A stretch of DNA of 64,000 nucleotides from Aulostomus chinensis (taxonomy: Eukaryota > Chordata > Actinopteri > Syngnathiformes > Aulostomidae), in assembly GCA_037954235.1 (NCBI GenBank), contig JBBMOA010000010.1, forward strand, positions 24,340,529 through 24,404,528, in the 5' to 3' direction. Positions within the stretch are counted from its first letter, which is position 1. Each line of letters opens with the position of its first letter. Below the pieces are notes generated by a model that had not been told where the DNA came from, made no database searches, and saw nothing but the letters and a program-made list of their open reading frames with translations. The position numbers were made by a program, and so were the translations under genes. Below, one piece after another: positions 38,174 to 51,700 of this stretch.

Positions 38174-41100
38174 GCCAGCATACAGAGAACGCGGGAGAGA
38201 GAGACCCCGCAGGGAGTGTGTTAGCCCAGCTACACCTGTTCAGACTCTGGTGAAGAGACGGTGGTAAAGACAAGGGAGTTTATTCCACCACCCAGCTCTA
38301 AGACAGGGATACAGAGGCTCAGACGGTGGTGGGTCACAATTAAGTCAGTCACACACACACACACACACACACCAACTGTGCGTCATAACTGCGAATGGAG
38401 GTATTTATGTACATTAGCAACCTGTCAAGATAGTTACTTACGTCGGCCCAGGCCTTCAAAATTTGCTGTATAGGACACAATTGTTTTTGCCTGTACTATA
38501 ATTACAACCTTGTAGATAAGCATGCAAGGAAATGAAATGGTGCACACATTGAAGGTGCATTGCCCTTCACATTAAGAAAACTTACCATCTGCAGTGGGGA
38601 AAAAGTCCCCTCTCATGTAGAATTGATTTGTTTCTTTTGCTTGAACCAAAAGAACTAAAATCAAATGTCAGGTAGAATTAATCACAGGAGTGTTGTATCA
38701 TGGCCACACAGTCCACCAAATTGTATTAAAGTAAAGGAACACCCAAACTTGATGTTCTTTACAGGAAGGATAAGTAAAGGCAATTAATTTATTGTATGTG
38801 CGTTGTTTTCTGCGTGTGCCCATGTGTCTGCATTCTGTGTTTAGTCTAATTACTGCAGCCCTCTGCTCGGTTAGGTGATTTACACATCACCCGTCTCCAC
38901 TGGGTTTTTTTGTAAATTTGCGATAAGCTCTTTCTCTCTCTCACCCCCCTCTCTCGCTTTCTCTCTCTCTCTCTCACCCCCTCTCTCGCTTTCTCTCTCT
39001 CTCTCTGTCCGTCTTGCCCTCTGTCTCACTCAATCTTCTTTCCAACTCAACATAATAAACAGTGTCAGTATTTCCTCTGCAAGGCCTTTGTCTCTCTGGA
39101 GGATTTATCATCTGCCTACATTATTTTAGGGTCTTAATCTCCCACCATTTGATTACTACCAGCTAATTAAACTGAGGGGATGCCAAGCAGGTGACAGAGG
39201 AATGGAACACTGAGGTGGCATCTGTCCCTGCCTGGCAGCCAGACTCTCTTTCTTTCTTGTCCATCTCTGCTCTACTTGCCACACTCTGCATAAGTAGTCT
39301 AAGAATGTGTTATTTGCATATTATTATTGTACACTCACGAGTTTTAGTTTGCACAGTGATTTATATCTTCACATCTGTCTCCAGGGCCAAGTTGTTTTTC
39401 TTCTTGGTTAAATAGACCTAGTTTTTACTTTTTCCCCCTTGCTACCATAACGCCGTAGGCCAGCGTAAGAAAGGCGTGCTGGGTTTCAAGGCTCTGGAGC
39501 TGGAAATAACAAATTGCTGACATCAGCATCCAAAAGCTATATTGGTGAGAAGTGCGGTGAAAAGCAATGCTCATAGATTTATTTCAGTAAAATCCTAGAT
39601 CTTTCATCTCTCTTACAAAGTTCAATCTCCCGCATAGATTATTAGTAGCAGTGGCAAGTCTTCATCTATGCATCCATGTAGTCTGACACCTTGAAAGGTT
39701 GCTGAAACACTGGAGTGAAATGTTGTCACACAGGTATGAAGGAGACAATAATAAATGTCAAATATGAAAATACATTTGTCACACAGCTGAGAGGTGCCCT
39801 TTTCTCCCGTCCCTCCGCAGAGATGCTCTCTTCACAGGTCTCAATCCCTTGTCAAGTGGTTGAACCTGCACATCCATATGCATGCTACTACACATGAAAC
39901 AGCATGCATCTGCTTGTCGGGCTCAGCGGCCGCCTGGGTAGACAGGCAGACAGGATGTCCTTAGCCCCAAGGCCAGTGAGACAACACAGGATCTGCTGAC
40001 CAGGAGAAAGAGGCCACCAAGATCCTCAGGGCAGACTGATGCACTGCTGTGACTGCGGATTAACTACTGTATCTATCTGATAAAGTAGAATGTCAGCACA
40101 TCACCAGAGCAGTTTTTCAAGTGACCTCTTTTAGCAACTCAAGTATTTGGGTTCTTATGCAGAAGTACATTCAACTAAGAGGTAAGGACTGTGGCGCTAG
40201 TAAAGGTTATATGATGGGCCGTACTTGCTGACCATGTGTTTATAGAGGTTAGTACAGAGAAATATGTTGATTTAGCAATAGCAACTAAGACAACTGATAA
40301 ACTCAAACATGAGAACAAAAAGTTATTATTTGTTTTGCTTATCAATCAAGCTTTAATTCTTGCAAAACCAGCTAAAATCTGAATTGGCAGGTCAGAATTT
40401 GGTATCCACAAAGAAACTCTGAGTCGTCCTCTCCAGCTCTGACCTATATCCATTAACCCTTTGAGCTACAGAGGTCTTTATAGGCATTGTACACAAATTA
40501 CAATGAAATTCATCCTGAAGACGGCTGTAACTGCTAGTTTTTCAGCACCACTTTGGCTTTTTGACTGCGTATTAGCAACATTATTACAAAAAAAAAACAT
40601 GATAGTGCAGTGACACAAAGACAAACCATAAAACACTTCCAAAAATATTACTCAGAGTATCAACTGACAGGGAGCCTTGGGAGACAAATTGAAGCTTCTC
40701 CCAGGTGCTATCTTAAAAGAGTTGATTTATTGACTCATAGTGTAATCTTTTTCTAACTCTTGGGTTTTGTAAATAAATCAAATTTTAATTATGTTTCTTT
40801 TGGCTCTTTACACTGCACTTAAATGATAATAAAACCTAGTATCTCAAATATGAAGCGCCACCAGCAACACTTAATTTGTCTTAATTGCTCTGAAACAAGC
40901 CGGTCTGCAGAATCGCCTTGTTTTCTAAACGACTCTTCCCTCAGCAATATTGCATACAACCATTTTTCCCCCTCTGTCTTTTCTGGCATGATGAAATGCG
41001 TTTTTCATCGCTATCTATTCCTTATCCACTCTGTTCCACCACACACTCTTCTCTGTGGCTGAGGAAAAGCTTTTGGAGGCTGCCAGAGCTGACCCGTCAT

Positions 41101-42502
41101 CTGTAGGCAGTCTATTTGCTGTTGTTGCTGGTAGATGAGTAATGGCAGCACCACTGTCCTTATCACCATTCCACACACCTGCACTCCTTCCAGCACCACA
41201 CACTTAATTGCCTGCTGCACACCCACCCCTGCTTCAGGCCTTGATATCTGCTTATTCTCCACATTCCTGGATAGAGGCCTTATGTCCATTAGTGCTCCTG
41301 CTGTATAGGATTTATAGCCCAGCTATGGACAGAATTCGAGGAGTCAATGCTTTGGGTTTGGTAGGGCAGGGGATAATGCTGCCTTGCTAAAGTAGTGAGG
41401 AGGCACTTGTTTTTTTAAAGCTCAGGAAGGGGCAAGCATCGTTTTCCTTTCAGTTCAAGAATAGGAGTGGTGACATTTTGACTATGATTTTTAGGATCCC
41501 CATTGCTGAAGGTCAAAGCAGCAAACCACTGAGGAACACAAATAACATAATGCATGGCAGGGCATTGAAATCATGTCCACTGAGAGGCACACAGACCCAC
41601 TGTGAGGGTCATAAAGAAGGGGAAGCAAATAGAACAATGGGCCGCGATGCATGTACTGTAAACATGCACGAGGGGTTGCGGCAGTAGTTGCTCCGCTCAT
41701 CTGATGCATATCTTATTCACTTTTTACATGAATGCATTCTTTATAAAAGCACAATGCAGACAGAGAGACAGCCCATTTTAATAATTTAAATTTTGGGGTT
41801 TTACAGACAACTGTGATGGCATCAGAGGCTGGTAACTGCCTTTTCCACCTGGAGCTCTTGATGTCTGCAAGAAAAATCAAATATTCTCAATGTATTATAT
41901 ATCAAATTGACTCAATTTCTAATTGTATTTGCTTGCTCCAGGTACCTAATTGTAAAACAGGTGCCATCATGCTAGATTTAAACTCTATTATGTTGCTTTG
42001 GTGCAAATTATTGTGAATTAGTGGACTATGAATAAGGGAACATTTATCGTTTCCTCTCCAGCCCTGGTCACTCACTTGAAATGAACAACTACTTATCATT
42101 GGTCTGTTGGCCTTATGTTTACATGCAGAATTTTGGCTTTTTACGTGAAGCTAATATTTACCATATTCTCGTTCTGATTATGTTTTCACTCATGTTTGGG
42201 GGGGGGGGGCGGCAAAGAGGCTCTATTGGTGGGTGGCAGTTTTGAACCCATGTACGTATTTCAACTGGTGAAGATTGAGAGCATTATAAAGTATAACAGC
42301 TGTCAAGTCCTCAATCTGCTTTGACAGACCTGTAATAGGCTTGTCTCTCAGTCTCCAGGACACCAGTAGACCAGGTCTTAAGATGTCTCTCAGAAGACCA
42401 AGATGCTACCCTTAGAGATTGGATGGTATCAGTCTTTCCAGTAATGGTAAATCAGATGGGTTATTGTTTGCATGTGCATGAGAAGTACCACTGAATGCTT
42501 GA
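38174..42502 (+). other. robo2: robo2 intron 2, 38.2-42.5 kb: no gene seen
   Basis: Holds (CA)n (38350-38372), a CT-rich 33-bp tandem duplication (38932-39007) and G12 (42198-42209). The rest is AT-rich unique sequence. A good acceptor-like site ends at 41941 (CTAAT, T-rich tract, CCAG), but the following GTACCT is a poor donor and no exon can be supported. Confidence 0.6.
38932..39007. repeat. CT-rich tandem duplication, about 33-bp period
   Basis: The block CTCTCTCACCCCC-CTCTCTCGCTTT occurs twice (TCACCCC at 38941 and again at 38974), embedded in CT repeat. Confidence 0.8.
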
Positions 42503-42508
42503 ACACAC

Positions 42509-42552
<44 letters not shown>

Positions 42553-42553
42553 T

Positions 42554-42587
<34 letters not shown>

Positions 42588-42588
42588 A
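42503..42588. repeat. Compound (CA)n(TA)n(CA)n microsatellite
   Basis: About 49 bp of CA, then about 26 bp of TA, then a short CA stretch. Confidence 0.96.
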
Positions 42589-45036
42589 ACATACACAAGT
42601 ACTTTTCTCTTTGTAAGATTTACTTGAAACAATAATTAGATGTGCAAAACATTCTTCTGTGCAAGATTGATAGCAGACATTGCTTTCCAGAGAGCTGTAT
42701 ACTCAAGTAGAAATAGTGGTAATCGTAGCTGCAGCTCTGGCCTATAAAAAGCAACAGCAACAGTTTTAGTAAGTATCCATTCTCCTCTAAGCAAATGCCC
42801 CTGGGAGCACCACCATTAGGGCTCCAGCTGGAGACAGTAGAAGCCACAGTTGCACTCTTGTGCTGCCACCAGCCTCCCAGGTCAGGAGGGTGCTAAGAGG
42901 CACATATTGGCAACCCACTGCTCCCAAGTGATAAATATCCAGGAGCTCACGGGATGACACCAAATTTTTCATCATTAATCCCAGTCATTATGAGGCTGTT
43001 TCCTCAGCATTGATCTCCAGACCAGTCCAGCTGACGCAGCCTCTCCAGGGTGAATACAGAGGAGGCGAGAGGGGGGGTTACTGGGGGAACTGGGACGTAG
43101 CCAGGCTACCCAGTCAAGTGCAGAGATGGAAAGCTAGAATAAGCACAGATGTGAGGTGTTGCTTCTACACAAACACTGTTGAACTACACACACGGCTATA
43201 AACTCAAGATAGTGTGCCGAAAGAGACGTGGTTCTGAGAGGAATAGGCTGTTGTGAATCAGGGCCAGATGTCGGGATGTAAATCCTTTATTATATCCACA
43301 TGGGCTGCAGAAAGAGACAGTTGCCTTTCGTTACATTTTATATGCACATACTGTACATGCACACAACAATGAGCCAAGGGAGGCAGATGCGCAGCCATTG
43401 TCTTAATTTCATTCCCCACATTCCCTCGATTTGCCGTCTTTTACTCCTGGCCCAATTGAGATTGGCCTGCTGTTGCGCTCTCCCAGTTTTCCAGAAAATG
43501 AGATGAACAGAATGCATTATATCCCACTGGGGAGAGACACAGAGCAGAGAGAGATTTACCTTCTTTTTTACAAATGATATCAAATCAGGGAAAAGGAAAG
43601 TCTGTCAGCTGTGAAATTACTGATCATCCGGGTCTCTCTTGTTTCTGCTCACAGTCAGAGAGCCATCAAGAGAGATGGGAAGGCGTCTGGCCCAGCGTGT
43701 GTTCCTTGTCTCCCAGCTTCCTCCTCCCTGTCATCAATAGTTGAGGACAATCTTGCCAAGGCTGATTGTGTGTTCACCTTCTTTTGATGAAGGCAGGCAC
43801 AGAGGTTGTCACAGGGCCACGTAGAGGCAGTGACCTTTCCTCCATGCTGACAGTAGGGACTGTTGGGGTAATGCCGCTTTAAACGTTTCTTTGTTGCTAA
43901 GATGATGGCCTTATATGTCTAATAGGATGGTTGTGTGCCAATTGTCAAGGCATTATTGTTAGAATGTAATGAAAAATGGTGCAGAGATAATGATCTTATC
44001 ATTGTCTGGTTAATAAACACACACACACTCATACACTGATGCCTACCTGCTCATCAGGTGCAGCTAGGAGTTCAGTTTCTTTCTTAAAGACACTTTGACA
44101 CAGTCCCTAAAGGAGCCGGAGACTGACGCAGTAATCCTCCGATGGTGACTCCACCTCCTGAGCCATACTGCTGTATCACATTTAGCTTAAGATTGGTCCA
44201 CATTGGTGTTGTGACAGTCAGCTCGATCAGAGTGGTGTGGCGGTGGCGTCTAAAGGGGAGGGGGTCAGATGGACGAGGTAATTACCCGGATCAGTGAGCA
44301 TGAAGGTGGGGCTATGGACCGTCATCACTGGGCTAACAGCTGGAGGCTAAAGCCGCTTCAACAGCTGGGTGATTACACACACACACGCACACACACATAT
44401 AAGCACGCATACACACACACGCACAGTCTATAAGAATTATCTTCACCTCTACTGAAAAGAGGCAAGTGGCCAGCACTGTGATAATCAATAGCAGCAGCTA
44501 TTCTAGCCTGTGCTGCTCTCCATGAACCAAACAAGGAACTCCAGAGATTCATACTGTTCATACAGTCATTACGAATGTATGAGCATGTGACGTCCTCTCA
44601 TCTCCCCTCATCTTCCTGTGTGTTTTAGAGTTGTTGGCATCCCTCGCTCACTATTTTATTCACCCATATAAAGAGAATGGAGACATTAATGGAGCCAGCA
44701 GTCCTACTGTGTGAGTTATTACTCTGCTCTTTCCCTAATGGAGAAAAATTTAATTATCAGCTAATTTGCTGTGTTGTCTCTGGTGACATGAAGTTCCCCA
44801 TAGTGTCGACTCCCATTAAGTGCTCTGCTCTGACTCCTTCATTCAGACGAAGGGAGTGAAGCACTCAGGTAGGCAAAATGACATCGTGAGCATATTTGCC
44901 TTTTGTTGCACAAACTACTCCCAGCATGCCATGTGTTGGTATACTGTAGTGACAAAAAATAATGACTTTGTGGTGGTATAATTAATGTCTCCTAATGCCA
45001 GTTTGAACTTCAGAAACTTGGATGTAATTAGTAACA
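42589..45036 (+). other. robo2: robo2 intron 2, 42.6-45.0 kb: no gene seen
   Basis: Unique intronic DNA with an interrupted CA array (44375-44426). No frame with recognisable domains and no exon signals were found. Confidence 0.6.
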
Positions 45037-45047
45037 TGAATTAGATC

Positions 45048-45427
45048 ATCCATCCATCCATCCATTTTCTTCCGCTTATCCTGTTAAGGGTCACGGGGGG
45101 TTGGAGCCTATCCCAGCAGCCTTCGGGGGAGAGGCGGGGTTCACCCTGGACGGATCGCCAGACCATCGCAGGGCCAACACATATAGACAGACAACCATTC
45201 ACTCTCACAGCCACACCTACGGTCAATTTAGAGTATCAATCAGCCTCGTCCCCCTCTTGCATGTCTTTGGACTGTGTGAGGAAGCTGGAGTACCCAGAGA
45301 GAACCCACGCAGGCACAGGGAGAACATGCAGACTCCACACAGAAAGATCCCGTGATGGAGCCGGGACTCAAACCTGGAACCTTCTTGCTGTGAGGCAACA
45401 GTGCTAACCACTGCACCACTGTGCCAC
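45048..45427 (-). mobile_element. tRNA-derived SINE, full length, with target-site duplication
   Basis: Read on the minus strand from 45427, the element starts GTGGCACAGTGGTGCAG and carries a pol III A box (TGGTGCAGTGG, 45418 to 45408) and a B box (GGTTTGAGTCC, 45374 to 45364, one change from consensus). A long middle region follows, with a GCATGT and TTCTCC segment typical of teleost SINEs. The 3' tail contains GGGATAGGCTCCA and ends in GGAT repeats. An exact 11-bp duplication, TGAATTAGATC, flanks it (45037-45047 and 45428-45438), so the insertion is complete and fairly recent. It may belong to the V-SINE superfamily, but I cannot confirm the family name. Confidence 0.9.
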
Positions 45428-45543
45428 TGAATTAGATCCTATTTTCCTATTTTTCTCATGATAACTCACTCTAACACAACATCAAATATGTAACCCGATC
45501 TAGGAAAGATGCAGTTTTTTTAAGGAATAAGAGACTTTCTTCA

Positions 45544-45775
45544 GGGGCGGCGTGGCTCAGAGATAGAGTGGCTGTCTAGAAACTGAAGGGTCGCTGGTTC
45601 GATCCTCACTTCCCCTGGTGACCATGTCGAAGTGTCCTTGAACAAGATACTGGGCCCCTAATTGTGACCCGTCCGGGGGGAACCCCTGCCTCTCGCCCAG
45701 TGTCAGCTGGGATAGGCTCCAGCCCCCCCCTTGACCCTTATCAGATAAGTGGTATAGACAATGGATGGATGGATG
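45544..45775 (+). mobile_element. tRNA-derived SINE, second family, with target-site duplication
   Basis: Starts GGGGCGGCGTGGCTCAG with A box near 45553-45563 and B box GGTTCGATCC at 45596-45605. A middle segment contains GTGTCCTTGAACAAG, and the 3' tail contains GGGATAGGCTCCAG and ends in GGAT repeats. It is flanked by GAGACTTTCTTCA (45531-45543) and GAGACTTTTTTTCA (45776-45789), a near-perfect duplication. Compared with the copy at 54383 it lacks about 25 bases before the tail. It lies 93 bp beyond the duplication of the preceding SINE and points the other way. Confidence 0.88.
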
Positions 45776-45789
45776 GAGACTTTTTTTCA

Positions 45790-48700
45790 AAGCACCGCAT
45801 ATTTTGACTTAGCATCATAAAGTGAGTGTGTTGGATTTAGTGTTCCTCATTTATCGGTCCGTCTGTCCTGGTAACCACTGGGTATAATAATAGTCAGCAG
45901 CGGAGCCATCTTCCCTCCACATATAATGTGGATGTCATCCAGTGGGACCATTAAAACAAAGCATTATGATTGGGCGTCTTGAGCAGTGAAAGGGATTGAT
46001 TTCCATTTACTCCCCATTAAATCCTCAGACATCTGGCATACCTTTGCAAGCATGTTACCAACTCTTCTTTTGTGCTTTTTCTGTTGAAATATTCAACAGT
46101 TCTTGGTGTCTCTGTGCTCCTCTTACATTCCTGTCAAAAATACTGGGAGCCTAACTTATTTATTTATGTTGCTTTTGGATATTTTTGTGCATAAGGTGCA
46201 CTCTTGCTTCATACTCTTTAGACAGCTGAGTTAATAGACAGTGATATTATAATGGCGTGATTCTGTGTAGGTTGGGGTGCTCCAGCAGAAAGATAAATTT
46301 CACTTGATATTGAGAACATTGGTAAGGTTTTCTTCGCTATTTTAATGAATAAAAGGAAAACCTTAGAGTTTGTTCACTTTATATTAACTTCAACAGACTT
46401 TTTTTTTATTTACCGGTAATCGCTTTGTTAATAAGTTATGTTCTGTCACTATTTGCATATTTGCAATATACGGTATAAGACTAATGACAAACTCAAACCT
46501 CCTTTCTTACTATTTTCTTCACTGTCTGCATGGAACGGCAGACTCAATCAGACACCTTCCTAACCCACCTGAAGAAGCTAGCAAAGATATTGTTTATTAA
46601 ATTTGACATATTTCATGTACATAATGGACTTGTTGTTATACTCACTGAAGTCATGTTAGAAATGTGTTAAATCGGTGCATCTGGATTTGCAACATCAGCA
46701 GACAGGGTAAATAAAGATGTGATTTATTTATGAGGGGGGAAAAAAAACAGCAAATATTAGGACACAAGGTTTTTACACAACAGTTCTTAATTGTATTATG
46801 TGCTTTGTTTGCATTTAATGCAATTAATTGAAACAGTCAGTCAAACCATTTCCTCTTAGCTGCTGTTTTTGGTGTCTGACACAAAAGTAGTCTGTCTGCA
46901 GGAGAGCACAGATGAGAGAGAGGCTCTTTTGATTCTGATATTGTGTTGCTGTATGTTAGATCTGCAGGCCAAGCGTAAAAGACTGAGGGGGCACATAAAA
47001 AATACATGATAATCATCCCGCCACAGTGCACACAAAACCTAATTGAAGAGAGGGTCCGCTCCTCAGTTGTTTACAGAGAAGCTCTGACACAAGTGCCACA
47101 GTCAGTTCATTAGGCTTTTGTTGTATCTTTACCCTCTTTTACTTGGCTTGGCTTTTGTTTTGCTGCAGAACCAAATGTTACCCCTCATGCAATAACAGCT
47201 GAGTATATAAAAAAGGCACTCAGATTTTCGTTAGATATTTTCTGCAAGGACTTGTCAATTCTGTTTATCCTCTTTTTTTTATTTCACTATTACCTAATCA
47301 TCTTTTTTTTTTTTTTTCAAATCATTTACAAAAGGTAGTGCCTGAGTTTCACGGTCATCAATCTGAATACTCTACTGGCTCTTATTGAATTTGGCCTGGG
47401 GCTCCGTCAAAAAGGGTGTAAATATATGGGTCAGGAGTGAGAAGTGTTTGGCTACTCCCAACCATTAGAGCAAACACCATGCAGCTGCTTATCCATGCAT
47501 ACCTCGCCTGCAACATAATATCTTATCAGCTAAGAATCCATGCTGGCCAAATCAATTAGAGCATATCTATAGATCTACAGAATGAAAGCGTCAACATCCC
47601 CCAGCTCCTCTTGAGAACAGCCAAATTAATAACTCTAAGTGGATAATGCCATCCTATCAACATCAAAATTGAATTCTTGCAAATAGCTGAAATATAGCCA
47701 GGGCGTGTGGCTCTGTGCTAGTCAGCATTACAGACGTTTGCTTTGAAAGCTGGGTATCCTTAGGTCCTACTTGACACTTTGAAATTCAAGATGCAAATTC
47801 TTAACAGTATCTAATTGGCAGGGGGTGTATAATATAAAAGTCTTCCTGGAGCCATTTCATTCCAGACACTGCGTTCAGCATTGATTCTCCGCTGAGTGGC
47901 TCTATTGAATAAAGAGACTAAGAGCAGGGATCTAGAATAAGGATAAAGAGTCATGTCGAGCAGAAACAGGTCAAACAGAAGTCAGGTCCACTGGCTAGCT
48001 GTGAAACTGGGGACTTGAGGGAGGGAAGGTCGGCTGGCAGCGTGTGAAATAAGTGGAAAGGAAAGAATAAGTGCTTTTCCATAATACGTCATAACATAAG
48101 AGCAGCAGAACCCTCCTTCCGTTTTGAATACCTCCCGACTGTTGAGATCTCATTCCCTCTCTCATTTGTGCCGTTTAACTGCGGTGGGTCATCGGAAGTG
48201 CCAGGAGCGCCACAACACACTCATTCAGAGAGTCCTTTTGTTGGCTCTATATGGTCCTTTCATGAATGGAAGGGAATCCTTTTCCTCAACGTAAGGCTGT
48301 GTGTTTTAGCAATCGCTTGATTAGGCCATTTAACTGGACTACTGTCATGGTGGAGTCCAATTCATCAAAAGTGATTCATTCACTGAAGTTTGTGTGATTG
48401 GTAGGTGGCAGTATGCTCCCTTTCAGCGGGTTGCAGTCAGACTTTCTTGAGATGCAGTTTTTTTTTTTTCCCACATAGGTGCAAACAGAAATTTGTATTT
48501 ACCTGTTTATTTACTTATGTAAATATTTATTCAAAGAAATATTGATAACTCTCTAGCCTGAGTGTCTCTTTTTCCAAATTATTTCACCGTAGTCTTGTTG
48601 GCCGTGATGATTCCCCACTTGACTATTAGCTTTTCAGGGCTAAATACTCCAGTCGATACAGAGCATGTGCAGACCAATGAGCCAGTAGTCATTTTAGTTG

Positions 48701-51700
48701 GACTAACAAAATATTTAAGTGACCCTAATTCACACACAACCCCCTCTACTTCTTGTTCATTCTGTTTGGCTCAAAGAACTTTAGCTCAATGCAAGGTCAT
48801 GGACTTCCTGAATATCTCCACCTCTCCCTTTTCCTCCTTTTTTCTACTCTCATCCCCTGTTTTTGTCTGTCTTGATGTCCCTATTGTCCTTCTTGATATG
48901 CCTCATCATTTCATTCTTATGAGTGGATAGTCAGACTGAGTAGTTCTTGTCTTTGGGTGGCCTTGCTCTGCTATCCACAATAGCCCTTGAAACATGCAAG
49001 AAAAAACAGATGAAATGTTTTTCAACCCTCTTCTTACTGCAGCATGGCCTGGGAATGTAATCTCTTCTCCCTTTCAATGACAAAAGATAGTGTCATCATG
49101 GAAAAAAGCTGACAAAAATAAACAGGCTTTTTAGGAAGACAAATAGACATGAAATCATTACTCTTTTAAGTTTTTGCATGGTCACCCCTTTCAAATGGAA
49201 ACCTGTAAATAATCAGGTAAGCAGTGTTTCATGGTGGTCAATGAGGCAGATGAGAGGTCAAGAAAGCTGCTCCCTTTCCTCTCGAGAAACGCTATGAAGG
49301 GAAGTTATTGGGGTTCACCATGATCTGATAGAAGGGGAGATGAGGGTCAGGTAATTCACCGGCCTGCCTGCAAACACTCTTTCATGCTAGACTGCCTTTC
49401 AATAAATAAGAAATGTCTCCCTCACCAATATAATATTAACCCCCCCCCCATGGAGTAGAGTATGGGGGGTGACCTCCTGGGTAAAGGGGGAGTAGAAAGG
49501 CCTCTAGGCTACACTGCTAATGGATACACACATACACAGTGTTTGAGGATTAGACGAAAGCCTATCTAGGGGGAATATAGCCCGGGACAGCAAGCTAAGG
49601 GGGGTGGGTGAGAGTGAAGGCATCTCATTTCAACATGGATTCATCGTCACATCTTCACCTGGATGTCATAGAGTTCATAGTGTATAAGCAGCTTTTGATA
49701 GTCTAACACCCAGTGACCCGCGACACACCTATTTTTTTTCTTTCAATGACATGACACACTGCACGCGTGTTGAGAAGTTGTCTGCCACTGTGTCACATCA
49801 TCATGGATGCTGATAGGTGAAGTTTAAGGTTTCCTCTGCAGGCATTAGCTTCTGTGCAGAGGAGCTTCCAGATAGCATCAACAATTTTTTGCTAAGAGTT
49901 GCCCGGCATTTGGTGGTCAGAGCTACCCTGTTCGCCCTCGATAGCTAGCCTTTTAGCTCATCCTTCTTCTCCATGTAGTGTTTGTCAATGTGTGTAGTCA
50001 CAGTAGCTCTCCATCGCATAGCACAGTCAGGTTAGACGTACTAAACTAGCTCTTTGAATCTCTCTTTCTCACGTTTGGATGACTCATCTTTTTGTGAATA
50101 ATACACAGTGGCTCTCAGTGAGGTGCAGCAAGGTGCCAGTATAAGTGAAGAGAACCATCATACAATTGACTTGCTTTGTTGAGCTTTGTTGAGCATGCTT
50201 CATTTTTTTTTTCTTTTTCTTTTGCTCAGACTGCAAGCAAGCTAAGCCAATTGTAGAGTGTGCTTGCATATTAACCCAAGACATGCGTACTGTAACCCCA
50301 AAATTGCAGTCGGCTAATCGTTTACATCCCTGATGGTTAGACTGATATATTTTTAGGTGAAAAGCTCAGACAGACAGATTGAAATGAATCATCTGTGTTG
50401 AACCACATAGACATACTTTACAGTGGCAGTCCAAGCTGAAGCTGAACTATGGAAAAAAAAACAGGGTGGAGTGACGCTGCAGCTCCCTAAAGCAGCGGCT
50501 TCATGCTGTGTTACCTTTGAATCCCACTCTCTTTTTTTTCTCCCCCTAAATTCAATTTTCTGTGGGAGACAATCTATTGGTCACAGTCTGAGAGTAAAGC
50601 AGCCAAGCTTAGGCCACTGAGAATGAGCTCCATCCCTGACAGGTAGTCCCACTCTCATTTAAAGGTAGTGCCAAAAAAACCAACACTCCCAGACTGCTGA
50701 TCCAAATCATTCTCAGGATTAGACAAGATAAAATATTATGCTGGAGACAAAAAAAGAATAATTGCTAATGGTGACTTTAGAATGGCCTCATTCTGGAAAT
50801 GAGAATGAGGGTGACAGAGAATATTTCAAGTCTTTATCTTTCACTTTCATTAATGCAAGTTTAATGGAAGGGATGCTGAGAATGGGATGTTAATTATCGC
50901 CATTCATTTTCACTGAGCGGAGAGGCATGGATGATTCCACCGCAACAAAGATGATTCAGACTTATTGTTCTCATAACCTGTGCTTTTGTGCAGACAAGGC
51001 TGATCCGTCTCCTTTGATGTAAATGTCAGCCACATGTTTTAAGAGTCTGCATACACACATTAACTCTTATTTTACTGCAAAACACACTTATAGAATGCTT
51101 TGTCTGTATTCAATCAATAGTCATGGGGAATATGGATCTATTTTTTAAGTAGAAAATCTCTTAGTTATACATCTCTAATATGGGAAAACCATCTGAAAGA
51201 TTGAGGTTCATCTGTAGAGGAATGTAGATGCAACTGTGAATACAGAGTGGATGCACCATTGTGTGGAGCTCGTCTATAATTTACAGGGTCTCCACCCCTC
51301 TCCGTCACTAATGGATGGGGGTGTCTACTCGTAGACTGAGGGGGGCATTGAGATAGGCTACAGGATTGCCTCCTGAAGACCCCATCCACTATTACGGCAG
51401 ATAAAGTAAACCCTCTTCAATAGGGTGTAGTCCACAGGGCAGGTTAGCAAAAGACAAAATCTGAGTACAGCATAAAGGTTTAGAGGTTGTCTCCAGAGGG
51501 GTGAAGGAGGTATGGAGGAGCATGTGAAACGTGGAGTATACACAGATCATTACCATCTCCCATAGCTCCAGGGCTCGGCAGGCTGAAGGCAAGCAGATTG
51601 AAGGGGCTAATGGGAGCTGGGGTGACACTGTGTGGAGTAATTTAGTGTATAGGAGGCGTGGCAATGGAGAGAAGGAGCCCCTTAATCCTCGCCATAAAAA

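Noticed and set aside
41915..41950. Strong acceptor-like sequence ending TTGCTCCAG at 41941
   Set aside because: Good branch point and pyrimidine tract, but the adjacent GTACCT is a poor donor and no nearby donor defines an exon. Kept only as a decoy-site note.
45363..45418. tRNA-like A and B boxes, also at 45553-45605 and 54422-54431
   Set aside because: These are SINE heads, not tRNA genes: the cloverleaf is not maintained and each is followed by a SINE body and tail.
45557..45790. Minus-strand frame sharing a MVT-x-GSEDRT peptide with another minus-strand frame at 54083-54451
   Set aside because: The shared peptide comes from two copies of the same tRNA-derived SINE read backwards; it is not a gene family.
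49201..49230. CAG|GTAAGC as a possible recursive splice site
   Set aside because: The preceding 20-30 bases are purine-rich with no pyrimidine tract, so the acceptor half is missing.
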